A program made the position numbers and the translations under genes. Source: Bacteroidales bacterium (GTDB taxonomy: Bacteria > Bacteroidota > Bacteroidia > Bacteroidales > WCHB1-69). Taken from it: a stretch of 32,282 nt of DNA. The stretch is from assembly GCA_017615795.1 (NCBI GenBank), contig JAFZZK010000048.1, positions 1-32,282 on the forward strand, in the 5' to 3' direction. Each line of letters opens with the position of its first letter. Position 1 is the stretch's first letter. Below are positions 24,205-32,282 of the stretch, one piece after another. The notes beneath the pieces are model-generated. The model was not told where the DNA came from and did not search any database. It saw only the letters and a list, made by a program, of their open reading frames with translations.

Positions 24205-24586
24205 TATTTGGTTTCCCTTGAGCAGCCCTGTAGGGCTGCAGGCCTCGGTAACCAGGGGTTAAGGCGCGAGGAACGAGCGCTTTAACCTCTGGGATGGATG
24301 GTGCGTGGGGAAAAAATCGCGGCGCGGGAGAATGTTGGGACGAGGAAGCACGATGTTCGCCGCGAAACGGGTGTGTTGTCCGACGAGCATGCGTGAGGGA
24401 TTGCAGTGGAAATGGCTGGCTTGACAGCCATTGGAACGGAAAGCCCGACGGCGCGGCGGCATTTGGTTGCATGCACGATGGTAGGACGGGGCACGCCCCG
24501 TCCCCACGGAACAGATATTGTTTGTGCCGCCGCGCCGGCACGCCCCCCCCCAAAAAAAAGATACAAAAGACCAATGATTTGTGCCA
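24205..24586 (+). repeat. Structured dispersed repeat, copy 2 (about 380 bp, with nested insertion)
   Basis: This is a direct repeat of 22776-23074 and lies between the DUF2795 terminator and the adhesin promoter. Hairpins: H1 GCAGCCC/GGGCTGC (24222-24239); H2 24252-24292, same loop GAGGAACGA; H3 TCGCGGCG/CGCCGCGA (24317-24324, 24358-24365); H4 AATGGCTG/CAGCCATT (24411-24432), perfect here; H5 with longer arms of 13 bp (24449-24461 and 24525-24537) around a 63-base insert. Nine C and eight A (24543-24559) and the shared TGATTTGTGCCAT end it. Several arm differences from copy 1 keep or improve pairing. Confidence 0.85.
24462..24524. repeat. Palindrome-bearing insert in hairpin H5 of repeat copy 2
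   Basis: These 63 bases have no counterpart in copy 1, where the H5 loop is a single base. They contain TGCATGCA and a 20-bp near-perfect hairpin of GGACGGGGC, AC, GCCCCGTCC (24484-24503), preceded by GTA and followed by CCAC. The outline GTAG-GACG...CGTC-C-AC resembles the palindrome inside the adhesin gene. Confidence 0.65.
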
Positions 24587-24617
24587 TCAGGTATCATAGT
24601 TTCCCAAAATATTTATG

Positions 24618-24625
24618 TATCTTTG
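24618..24625 (+). promoter_or_regulatory. -7 box for the T9SS adhesin gene
   Basis: TATCTTTG, followed by CACC, matches TAnnTTTG and lies 46 bp before the ATG at 24672. It begins 31 bp past the end of repeat copy 2. No clear -33 motif is present. Confidence 0.6.
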
Positions 24626-24671
24626 CACCCATATAAATTAGATTGTTTTAAATAAAAAAATACAGCGTGCC

Positions 24672-27600
24672 ATGATTAAACGATTATTCCTTGGTTCTTT
24701 GTTCTTTTTGACGGTTCTTCAAGGCCTGCAAGGGCAGACATTAGGGAACTACACCTTCTCAACTGGTGTTGATGCCACCCGCTGGATACCGTTGACCACC
24801 ACCACGAATTTGTTGACGACTGGTAGTGGCAGTAGCACTCACCCGTACGACAGCAGGCGTTCGGCTGTGCTGGACATCGGGTTTGCTTTCACCTTTGCAG
24901 GAGAACAGTACACGAAGTTCTCTGTGAACTCGGACGGCAACCTCCGTTTCGGCACCACGGTTACGGGCTATGCGAACTATTCCACACCATTCAGTGCGAG
25001 TAATTCAAATGCCAACAATCCGAAAATCAACTTTTTCGGAGCTAATGGAGATGCCTTGGACAGCGGTTATGTCCGTAAAGAGATTGTGGGTGTGGAACCG
25101 AACCGTATCTGTGTGCTTGAGTTTGCCACATCGACATCTTACTCGTCTTCCGCTACGGCCACCTATGGCACACTGTACCGTTGGCAGGTACAGCTGTTCG
25201 AGGAAAGCAATAACATCCAGATTGTCTATCCTTCCACGGTGCCTGCAGCAGGTCCCTCCGCCACCCGGCAGCAGGGAATGTGCGTGAACAGCTCCGACAT
25301 TTGGTTAGTAAAGGCCAACAACACGGCGACGCATTATACTTCCGGAACCACCACCACCATCTCTTCCGGGAACTGGCCTGCCGCCAACCGTTATTACCTG
25401 TTCACCGCTCCGGGAAACGGATGCCCGAACGTCACGGATATGCACGTCAGGGAGGTGACTGCCACCACGGCGATAGTGACGTGGTCGTCCGACCCAGGAC
25501 CAGATGCCTGGGAGGTCTATGTCACCACCTCCTCCACGGCCCCGACAGCCTCGACCACTCCCACCTACACCTCTACAGACACTTTCCAGCTGATGTCGAA
25601 TTTGACGCCGGCCACCTTGTACAATGTCTATGTGCGGTCGGTGTGCGGCACAAACAAAAGCTTCTGGAGAAAGCTCACTTTTCACTCCGCCTTGACGCAA
25701 CTGCCCTTCTTCTGCGATTTCGAGACGGTTCCGTCGGACAACAACCCCCTCCCGGCGGGCTGGATAAGAGGGTCTGTACAAACTTATCCATACGTGAACA
25801 GCAGTTCCAGCGAGTCATACGCCGGCAGCAAGGCGCTCTATTTCTTCCAACCCAACTATGTGGCGATGCCGCCCATAGACCCTGATTCTATCAATTTGCA
25901 AAACAGCCAAATCTCCTTCTACGCCAAAGGCAACAACAATGGAGCCGTGCTGCAGGTGGGCGTGATGACCGACCCTGAGGATGCATCCACCTTTGAACTG
26001 GTCTCCAGTCTTGTGCTGACCAACCAGTATCAGCTGTATGAGGTTCCGTTAGCCGACTATTTGGGCGCGGGTACCTACATTGCCTTCAGGAATGTGAATT
26101 TGGATATTATGAGGCTGGACAATTTGACGTTGGGTCAGCTGTCGGCGTGCTCTAAGCCCACCCGACTGACGGCGCTCCCGGAAATAGACCAAGCCACGCT
26201 TGAATGGTTTTCCACGGGCACCAATTTCAATCTCTATTACAAAGTCCCGTCGGCATCCGGCTATACGGTGATTCAGAATGTGCAGAACACCTATCAGCTT
26301 CTCAACCTTACGGAGAACACCGACTATATGTGGTATGTGGAGACGCGCTGTGGCGATACGCTGAAACCGAGCTCGGTGTCTACTTTCCATACCCTGTGCG
26401 AATTGATTCCCCACCAGGACCTTCCGTTTGTGGAGACCTTTGACTCCTGTGCCACCACTGCGGATCTGAATTCTTGTTTCACGCGCCTCTCCCTGGACCA
26501 GGATTATCCGAAAGTCTATTCGGGCACGAACTGGAACGGCGTCACGGCCAAGACAATCTTCTTCCTCCCCAATTCCGATGGAGAGCAGCAGTATCTGGTG
26601 CTGCCGGGCATACAGAATGTGAGTGCGCTGAAGGTGAACTTCTACACCAAGCGCGGCAGCAACAATGTGACGTTGGATTTGGGTGTGATGGACAACCCCT
26701 ACGACACAGCCTCCTTTTACCTGATTGGCACGTATGGCTCAGTAGTGGGCACCACCGACTGGTCCAACTTCGAGGTTCCGCTCGACGGTTACCCTGGCGT
26801 GGGCAACTATATAGCCTTCCGCGCCCATAACAATGTCAACGGGCTCTATGTCCAGGTGGACGACATCACCGTCAGCGTCAACAGCGGCTGCGACCGTCCC
26901 GACAGCCTGGTAGTGGAGAATGTGACCGCCAATTCGGCGCAGCTGCGCATCATCGACCCTGCCAATTCGGGCAGCTATCGAGTGATCTATACCTCAAACT
27001 ACTCCCAAGACACCGTGGTGGTACAGGGCACTCTCGCCACCCTCACGGGCCTGCACGTCGGCACGGTGTACGACGTGTCGGTGAGCTCCCTTTGCAACGG
27101 GATAGTCACCTCGTCGATTACCACCACATTCAGCACCTCTTGCGCGATGCTGACGCACAACGACCTGCCGTTTGAGGAGACCTTCGACCTTTATGCCTAC
27201 AACGCCAATGCTGCCATCAATCCCTGCTGGCACCGTCTCAGCTATAACCCGCAATATCCGGTGGGACCTTATCCCAGAAACAATTACACCCGCATACCAG
27301 GAGTGGGCAACACCTTCTGCTATTACCCGGGACCAGGTGGGCAGACGCAGTATGCCATCCTCCCGCAGATGCAGGACATCCACGACTTGCTGATCGACTT
27401 TTGGGTGTATCGCCAAAGCAACTCCCCGCTCATTGATGTGGGGGTGATGACCAACCCGGCAGATACCAACACTTTTGAGCTTATACAGACATGCGTGCCG
27501 CCGCTTCTTTCCACGTGGGAGGAGTTTGAGGTGTCGTTAGCATCCTATACGGGCCAGGGTACCTACATCGCCCTCCGCGCCCGTGCAACAGGCGCCACCG

Positions 27601-30317
27601 CCTTTATCTGTGTTGACGACATTGTGGTGCGCGAGGACAACTGCTCCAGGCCCTCCACCCTGACGGTCACCCCGTTGGGGCACGGCGCCATTACATTTTC
27701 TTGGGATTCCGTGCCGGGAGTGGCTGGCTATGAGTTTATGCTCGAGGGTGTGGACACGCTGGCTGTAACCACAAACACTTACACGATGCAGGGCTTCCCG
27801 GAGTTCACGGATTATACGGCAAGGGTGCGCTCGCTTTGCGGCAGCATCAACAGCGGCTACGCATCGGCACACTTCACCACCCCTTGTGACTCGCTGCCCT
27901 ATTACCAGAATTTCGACACGCTTGCCTCCACCGGCACGATACCGCCGGGCTGGAATAAGATGGGCGCCGGCTCTTTGCTGTACCTGACCAGTGGCAATTA
28001 TGTGTACGATGTCGTCAGCTTACGGTTCACCAACTCTGCCACCAACAATATCGCGGTGCTGCCCAACTTCCCCGCCCCCGTCCAGAACCTCTACCTTCAG
28101 TTCCAGACCCGCCCCGAGGGCACTTCCGCCTCCGCGGGCGCGTTTGACGTGGGCTATGTGACCGACTTGGGCGACACATCCTCCTTTGTGGCAGTGGAGA
28201 CCTACACCTACAATCAATTCAACGATGCCTACCAGCAAAAGTATGTGAACTTCACGACGGCCCCTGACAACGCCCGCATCGCCTTCCGCCACCGCTCCCA
28301 ATCCACTTTTTATTACTGGTTTGTGGACAATGTGGAGGTGGGTTACGACCAGTGCCCTACCGTGGGCAGCCTCACCGTGGAGGATGTCCAGTATGAGACT
28401 GCCACGGTCTCTTGGAGGGGAGTGGCTCAGGGCATCCAGTATCTGCTGAATCTCAACGGCCAGACCTTCACGACCACGGACACGTTCTATACCTTCACCA
28501 ATCTTTATCAGGGTGCCGATTACACCTTGACGGTGAGCACATTATGCGCCAATGACACCAGTCACACCTCTGTGGCGCATTTCACCACCCTGTTGTCAGC
28601 CCATAATTTGCCCTATGTAGCCGACTTCGGAGCCGCAGACGGTTGGCTGGTGAACCGGGGAGCCTGCCCCAACTATTGGACGAAGGGGATGTACAACGGC
28701 GAGCAAGCCCTGTTTGTGACGAGCGACGGCTACACCGCCAGCTATAATGTGACGGGTACCTCTTCCGTGGCCGCCGAGAAGTATTTCCAGGTCGGCGACG
28801 CGCCCAGGTTGATGGTTTCGTTTGACCTGAAGTGTGGCGGCGAGAACAATCACGACTATCTGAAGATCTTCCTGGCGCCGATGTCGGAGGAGTATGCGCC
28901 CTCCACGGCCAGCACCGTAACAGGGTGGGCCGACAAGGCCAACTCCAATTACGCGGCCAATCTGGCGCAATACATCACTCAGACGGGCACATCATCATCC
29001 TATCCGTACATCATCAATCTCGTGAACGGGACTTTGCATCTGGATTTGATAATGGCCAATCCGGTGCAGAACCCGAATGCCTCTTCGGAGGCCAAGCTGG
29101 TGTTCGGCTGGCGCAACGATGTCAACGGCGGCATCCAGCCCGGCGCGGTTATCACCAACCTGAGGGTCAAGCCTTACACCTGTGCCGCACCCACGACCCT
29201 GACCGTCTCCAACATCCAGGCGAATACCGCCGATCTGGCGTGGACCGACACGGCCAACACCTCGAGCTACATGGTGGAGTATGTGGAGTCGGCTCTGTCT
29301 TGGAACGATCCGTCCGTGGTTTCCATCTACAATGCTTTGACCACGCTCACATTGCAGAACCTGACCCCAGCCACCACTTACAAGGTGCGGGTGGCTACGG
29401 ATTGTATCACTGATACCAGCGTTTGGATTACCAGAACCTTCACCACTGATAGCGCGGTGATTCTCACCCCGCCCTCTGTGCAGACGCAGCCGGCGAGCCA
29501 GATAAGCGACACCGCCGCCATGCTGAAGGGTGTCATCACCAACCCTGACGAAATGGCCATCGCGGCCAGAGGTTTTGAGTGGAAAGAGACCGCCAGTGGC
29601 AGCTATGTGGTGGTGAATGTGACTTCGCAAAGCGATACGTTCACGTACATGCTATCCGGTCTCACTCCCGCCACGGGTTACACCTACAAGGCCTTTGTCG
29701 AAGCAGACGGAGAGGTTATCTATGGGGATGAGGTTACTTTCACTACAGACAGTGCCCTGTGTCCCGCTCCCACCAACTTGGAGGAGACGGGTGTTGTTGT
29801 AGACAAGGCTCCCGGTTACCTCTTTGTGCGGTGGACCGACAATGCCGATGCCAGCCAGTGGAATCTACAATACAGAATTCAGGGCACGGAAGATTGGACC
29901 ACTATGGTGGTGAACACCACGGAAGTGGACATTATGGAAGAGTTGGAGGCCTTTGCGACGTACGAGTTGCGTGTGCAGGCGGTCTGCGCAGATGGTGTTG
30001 TCAGTGATTGGTCCAATATGCTGGTGGCTGTGGCACAAGGTGCTGGTATAGAGGACCATCTAGCCAAGAGTGTGACGCTCTACCCGAATCCGGCGAGCAA
30101 CACCATCAATTTAATTGTGAATGATGACAATATCAACGTTACGGGTGTGGAAATTTACAATGTGTATGGTCAATTGGTAGAGACGCACGGCCATTTAGAG
30201 ACGCATGGCCATGCGTCTCTACAACGAATCAATGTTTCCAGCCTCGCGAACGGCATGTATTATGTGCGTGTCACGACCGACAAGGGTCTGGTGACGAAGA
30301 ATTTTGTGAAGCAGTAA
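24672..30317 (+). CDS. Large T9SS-secreted modular adhesin-like protein (FN3 and jelly-roll modules)
   Basis: A 1881-residue surface or secreted protein. A signal peptide (MIKRLFLGSLFFLTVLQGLQGQ) precedes an N-terminal beta-sandwich (about 23-250). The rest is a repeating pair of an FN3 domain (for example DMHVREVTATTAIVTWSS) and a jelly-roll, choice-of-anchor/MAM-like module. The jelly-roll modules begin near residues 343, 583, 832, 1075 and 1313 (LPFFCDFE, LPFVETFD, LPFEETFD, LPYYQNFD, LPYVADFG), a period of about 240. FN3-like domains fill residues about 1495-1800. The last 75 residues are a T9SS type A sorting domain (VTLYPNPASNTINL ... GMYYVRVTTDKGLVTKNFVKQ). Related modules occur in gingipain/haemagglutinin cleaved-adhesin regions, so binding to glycans or host protein is likely but unproven. 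A palindromic DNA insert is visible in the sorting domain. Confidence 0.9.
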   Translation: MIKRLFLGSLFFLTVLQGLQGQTLGNYTFSTGVDATRWIPLTTTTNLLTTGSGSSTHPYDSRRSAVLDIGFAFTFAGEQYTKFSVNSDGNLRFGTTVTGYANYSTPFSASNSNANNPKINFFGANGDALDSGYVRKEIVGVEPNRICVLEFATSTSYSSSATATYGTLYRWQVQLFEESNNIQIVYPSTVPAAGPSATRQQGMCVNSSDIWLVKANNTATHYTSGTTTTISSGNWPAANRYYLFTAPGNGCPNVTDMHVREVTATTAIVTWSSDPGPDAWEVYVTTSSTAPTASTTPTYTSTDTFQLMSNLTPATLYNVYVRSVCGTNKSFWRKLTFHSALTQLPFFCDFETVPSDNNPLPAGWIRGSVQTYPYVNSSSSESYAGSKALYFFQPNYVAMPPIDPDSINLQNSQISFYAKGNNNGAVLQVGVMTDPEDASTFELVSSLVLTNQYQLYEVPLADYLGAGTYIAFRNVNLDIMRLDNLTLGQLSACSKPTRLTALPEIDQATLEWFSTGTNFNLYYKVPSASGYTVIQNVQNTYQLLNLTENTDYMWYVETRCGDTLKPSSVSTFHTLCELIPHQDLPFVETFDSCATTADLNSCFTRLSLDQDYPKVYSGTNWNGVTAKTIFFLPNSDGEQQYLVLPGIQNVSALKVNFYTKRGSNNVTLDLGVMDNPYDTASFYLIGTYGSVVGTTDWSNFEVPLDGYPGVGNYIAFRAHNNVNGLYVQVDDITVSVNSGCDRPDSLVVENVTANSAQLRIIDPANSGSYRVIYTSNYSQDTVVVQGTLATLTGLHVGTVYDVSVSSLCNGIVTSSITTTFSTSCAMLTHNDLPFEETFDLYAYNANAAINPCWHRLSYNPQYPVGPYPRNNYTRIPGVGNTFCYYPGPGGQTQYAILPQMQDIHDLLIDFWVYRQSNSPLIDVGVMTNPADTNTFELIQTCVPPLLSTWEEFEVSLASYTGQGTYIALRARATGATAFICVDDIVVREDNCSRPSTLTVTPLGHGAITFSWDSVPGVAGYEFMLEGVDTLAVTTNTYTMQGFPEFTDYTARVRSLCGSINSGYASAHFTTPCDSLPYYQNFDTLASTGTIPPGWNKMGAGSLLYLTSGNYVYDVVSLRFTNSATNNIAVLPNFPAPVQNLYLQFQTRPEGTSASAGAFDVGYVTDLGDTSSFVAVETYTYNQFNDAYQQKYVNFTTAPDNARIAFRHRSQSTFYYWFVDNVEVGYDQCPTVGSLTVEDVQYETATVSWRGVAQGIQYLLNLNGQTFTTTDTFYTFTNLYQGADYTLTVSTLCANDTSHTSVAHFTTLLSAHNLPYVADFGAADGWLVNRGACPNYWTKGMYNGEQALFVTSDGYTASYNVTGTSSVAAEKYFQVGDAPRLMVSFDLKCGGENNHDYLKIFLAPMSEEYAPSTASTVTGWADKANSNYAANLAQYITQTGTSSSYPYIINLVNGTLHLDLIMANPVQNPNASSEAKLVFGWRNDVNGGIQPGAVITNLRVKPYTCAAPTTLTVSNIQANTADLAWTDTANTSSYMVEYVESALSWNDPSVVSIYNALTTLTLQNLTPATTYKVRVATDCITDTSVWITRTFTTDSAVILTPPSVQTQPASQISDTAAMLKGVITNPDEMAIAARGFEWKETASGSYVVVNVTSQSDTFTYMLSGLTPATGYTYKAFVEADGEVIYGDEVTFTTDSALCPAPTNLEETGVVVDKAPGYLFVRWTDNADASQWNLQYRIQGTEDWTTMVVNTTEVDIMEELEAFATYELRVQAVCADGVVSDWSNMLVAVAQGAGIEDHLAKSVTLYPNPASNTINLIVNDDNINVTGVEIYNVYGQLVETHGHLETHGHASLQRINVSSLANGMYYVRVTTDKGLVTKNFVKQ
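30177..30222. repeat. Palindromic insert within the adhesin's sorting domain
   Basis: Bases 30196-30221 are a perfect 26-bp palindrome (half-site TAGAGACGCATGG). An 18-bp tandem copy precedes it: 30178-30194 matches 30196-30212 at 16 of 17 bases. The outer arms GTAGAGACGC (30177-30186) and GCGTCTCTAC (30213-30222) also pair. In protein it encodes ETHGHL-ETHGHA, between the usual sorting-domain strands VYGQLV and SLQRINVSSL. The frame is kept. Confidence 0.85.
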
Positions 30318-30335
30318 GCCCTTGGTTTTGCGACA

Positions 30336-30539
30336 TCAATCTATGTGAATCTCATCCTCGTTATATGGGTCGACATTGTCGGGGGTGTCCGTCCATCGTG
30401 CGGCCTTGTCGATGGCTGCGTCAAAGCCTGTCAAAGCCGCGAACGGTGCGAACTGTGCCGCCCGGTTCAGCATTGACATTCTCGGGTGTGTTTTCGAGGT
30501 GGGGTGGGGTAGGTTGATGATGTCGTCGTACTCGGACAT
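30336..30539 (-). CDS. Small YolD-like protein linked to Y-family polymerase
   Basis: The ATG at 30539 gives 67 residues starting [21 protein letters not shown] and continuing [21 protein letters not shown], which resembles YolD-like proteins encoded next to Y-family polymerases in Firmicutes and Bacteroidota. An upstream in-frame ATG at 30617 would add 26 residues and overlap the polymerase gene; the shorter form is preferred because it matches the conserved start. It lies 58 bp after the polymerase stop and is probably co-transcribed. The C-terminus is acidic ([11 protein letters not shown]). It may regulate the polymerase; this is inferred from linkage. Confidence 0.78.
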   Translation of the reverse strand: MSEYDDIINLPHPTSKTHPRMSMLNRAAQFAPFAALTGFDAAIDKAARWTDTPDNVDPYNEDEIHID

Positions 30540-30597
30540 GGGGAGTGTTATGGTTTTTAAAAGTTGAATGCTTGCATTTAGAGTGATGGGGTTGTGC

Positions 30598-32106
30598 TTA
30601 CGCCTTGTGCCCTCCAATCTGTTGGTTTCTCTCCTTGGCCGTGGCGCCTTCCTCGAAGTTCAATCCCTTCAAAAGTGCGTTTTTGCCGAATTTCTGTTTG
30701 ATGGCTAATGCGGCTTCTTGGAGTCGTCGTTCTTTGTCAAGGGCGGCCTCTTCCGCTTTGCGCTGTGTTATCTCGGCTTCGGGATCCACGAAAAGATCCA
30801 ACTGCTGGGCGGTTTGTCGCTTATTGGCAGTCTCTTCGTCCATGACGTGGTTGGTGGTGAGGTTGAGTCGCTTGACCAGCAGGTCGCGGTTAACGATGCG
30901 GTCGTAAAGTTGGAGAACAGCCTTCGTGATGAGTTTTGCAGAGGAGGTCGGCTCGTCAAGGTTTGCAGTGCCGTGCGCGTGTTTAGGCACGGGTTTACCG
31001 TAGTAGCTGGTGGTGATCTCGCCATGATATTTCGCTCGGATGGCGGGGTCGGTGAGACTCGTGGCATCGTAGCTCACGGTAAGCACTATTTGGTCGGTGA
31101 CGAGGCGCTTGGACACTAAGTTGAGGGCGGCGGCATCCGCCATCTCATGGACCACTACGCGGGCTTTCTTCCATGTGTAGGGGCATGAAAGCACCTGCCC
31201 GCTGCTGAAGGAGTTGGACTCGGGCTTGTATTGCTTGACGAGGTCGATGGTGCAAGGTTCCCAGCCCCAGGCGTGGTCTATCAGCAGTTCCGCATTCACC
31301 CCGAAGAGCTTGTACAGGAGCTCTTCGTTCTCGAGCGAGGTGCGAGCCAGTTTTCCCATGGTGTCGATGCCGTGCTGGGCTAATTGATTGGCGATCCCCG
31401 CGCCCACACGCCAGAACTTGGTGATGGGGCGGTAGTCCCAAAGCTGCCGACGGTAGCTCATCTCGTCTAATTCGGCGATGCGCACGCCCTCTTTGTCGGC
31501 GGGGATGTGCTTGGCCACGATGTCCATGGCGACTTTGGCGAGATACAGGTTGGTGCCGATGCCGGCGGTGGCTGTGATTCCCGTGTTGCGCAGCACATCG
31601 CGGATTATGGTGATGGCCAGTTCGTGGGCTGTCATCTTGTAAGTGCCAAGATAACCTGTTACGTCCATGAAAACCTCGTCGATGGAGTAAACATGGATGT
31701 CTTCGGGTGCGATGTACTTGAGATAGATCCGGTATATTTGTGTGCTCACCTCAATGTAGTGAGCCATTTGTGGCGGGGCTGCGATGTAGTCGACCTCCCA
31801 ATCCGGGTGGGCGGCCAGTTCGGTGGCGTCGGTTGACTTGCCTGTGAAATGCCAGTTGGCCTTGCGTTTGCGTTCGCGGTTAACCTCGCGCAGGCGTTGC
31901 ACTACCTTGAAGAGGCGCGCGCGTCCCCCGATGCCGTATGCTTTCAGTGAGGGCGAAACTGCCAGACAAATGGTCTTCTCCGTGCGGCTTATGTCCGCCA
32001 CCACAAGGTTGGTGGTCAGCGGATCGAGCCCGCGGGCGACACATTCCACCGAAGCATAGAAGGACTTCAGGTCGATGGCAATATAGGTGCGGTGGGGGTT
32101 AGTCAA
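30598..32106 (-). CDS. Y-family (DinB/UmuC-like) translesion DNA polymerase
   Basis: An error-prone polymerase of 502 residues that should copy past damaged bases. The catalytic N-terminus [21 protein letters not shown] has the first acidic metal ligand (D12) and the aromatic steric gate. The second acidic pair is in [15 protein letters not shown]. Helix-hairpin-helix and little-finger regions follow, and a C-terminal clamp-binding motif QLDLF lies near residue 438 before a charged helical tail. It belongs to the UvrX/ImpB-type branch, with a longer palm insertion (about residues 75-105) than DinB. The start is a TTG at 32106, since no ATG is available; the stop of the preceding gene lies within its first three codons, so the two are translationally coupled. 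Confidence 0.93.
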   Translation of the reverse strand: MTNPHRTYIAIDLKSFYASVECVARGLDPLTTNLVVADISRTEKTICLAVSPSLKAYGIGGRARLFKVVQRLREVNRERKRKANWHFTGKSTDATELAAHPDWEVDYIAAPPQMAHYIEVSTQIYRIYLKYIAPEDIHVYSIDEVFMDVTGYLGTYKMTAHELAITIIRDVLRNTGITATAGIGTNLYLAKVAMDIVAKHIPADKEGVRIAELDEMSYRRQLWDYRPITKFWRVGAGIANQLAQHGIDTMGKLARTSLENEELLYKLFGVNAELLIDHAWGWEPCTIDLVKQYKPESNSFSSGQVLSCPYTWKKARVVVHEMADAAALNLVSKRLVTDQIVLTVSYDATSLTDPAIRAKYHGEITTSYYGKPVPKHAHGTANLDEPTSSAKLITKAVLQLYDRIVNRDLLVKRLNLTTNHVMDEETANKRQTAQQLDLFVDPEAEITQRKAEEAALDKERRLQEAALAIKQKFGKNALLKGLNFEEGATAKERNQQIGGHKA

Positions 32107-32282
32107 TCCCGAGTCTTTTGATGTAGTCTTCGATTTCGTTGACTAATATGTCCTTGCGGATGACTTTCTTGTCTTTGTCGATCAAGAACATGTAGGGGAT
32201 GGTGCGCGTGTCGAAGAGATGCTTTTCCTCGATGGTCTGATCGAAATTCCAGCCGTGGAAGTAAGCGGGATTGGCTTCAGAA
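32099..32282 (-). CDS. Thioredoxin-like (TlpA/DUF5106-type) protein, C-terminal part
   Basis: The last 60 codons of a gene that begins outside the window. The sequence SEANPAYFHGWNFDQTIEEK is followed by LFDTRTIPYMFLIDKDKKVI and [11 protein letters not shown], which is the end of a thioredoxin fold: TIP carries the cis-proline loop and FLIDKDKKVI is the last strand pair. The active-site cysteines would lie upstream and cannot be seen. Its stop overlaps the TTG start region of the Y-family polymerase. Confidence 0.8.
   Translation of the reverse strand, partial: SEANPAYFHGWNFDQTIEEKHLFDTRTIPYMFLIDKDKKVIRKDILVNEIEDYIKRLGID

Noticed and set aside
22776-24586. CRISPR array or insertion-sequence pair suggested by the repeated blocks
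   Set aside because: There are only two long copies with no regular short repeats and spacers, no transposase and no clear terminal inverted repeats with target duplication.

Overview
The window looks like a chromosomal segment from an uncultured member of the Bacteroidales (Bacteroidota), probably an anaerobic gut, rumen or oral type. The signs are two proteins with type IX secretion system (T9SS) C-terminal sorting domains, DUF5689 surface lipoproteins beside a TonB-dependent receptor, a DUF2795 protein, the Bacteroidota promoter box TAnnTTTG upstream of many genes, and no clear Shine-Dalgarno sites. Two lysine-fermentation genes (kamE and kdd) and a PduO-type cobalamin adenosyltransferase suggest an amino-acid fermenter. 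I saw no phage, insertion sequence or CRISPR array.

Layout. 1-1480: the tail of an unknown gene, then kamE (B12/PLP lysine aminomutase, beta subunit) with a terminator. 1558-7413 (minus): a large T9SS-secreted N-acetylmuramoyl-L-alanine amidase with a CUB-like domain, a Kef-type cation/proton antiporter, and a lone metallophosphoesterase half of a 5'-nucleotidase. 7493-8710 (minus): kdd with its own promoter and terminator. 8747-12871 (minus): a DUF2520 dehydrogenase-like protein, a uridine-kinase-like protein, and a GT39 glycosyltransferase. 12916-19434 (minus): ribBA, and upstream of it a three-gene unit of a TonB-dependent receptor and two DUF5689 lipoproteins. 19511-22716: a NadR-like ATPase (plus), an Omp85-family protein (minus), and a two-gene unit of a 45-residue lipoprotein and a putative outer-membrane protein (plus). 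22776-24586: two direct copies of a structured non-coding repeat flank tRNA-Lys(CTT), the cobalamin adenosyltransferase and the DUF2795 protein. 24618-30317: a 1881-residue T9SS adhesin-like protein. 30336-32282 (minus): a small YolD-like protein, a Y-family DNA polymerase and the end of a thioredoxin-like gene.

Functional links. KamE needs adenosylcobalamin and the adenosyltransferase makes it; Kdd acts one step after the KamDE product. The genes are scattered rather than clustered, and kamD is not in the window. The TonB receptor and DUF5689 pair, the Omp85 protein, the antiporter, GT39 and the T9SS proteins all concern the cell envelope.

The most unusual feature is the pair of roughly 300-380 bp repeats. 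Each is built of five hairpins, some with pair-preserving differences, and ends in a C9-10/A8-9 homopolymer. The second copy carries another palindrome nested in one hairpin tip and lies just upstream of the adhesin promoter. A palindrome of similar style appears to have inserted in frame within the adhesin's own sorting domain.
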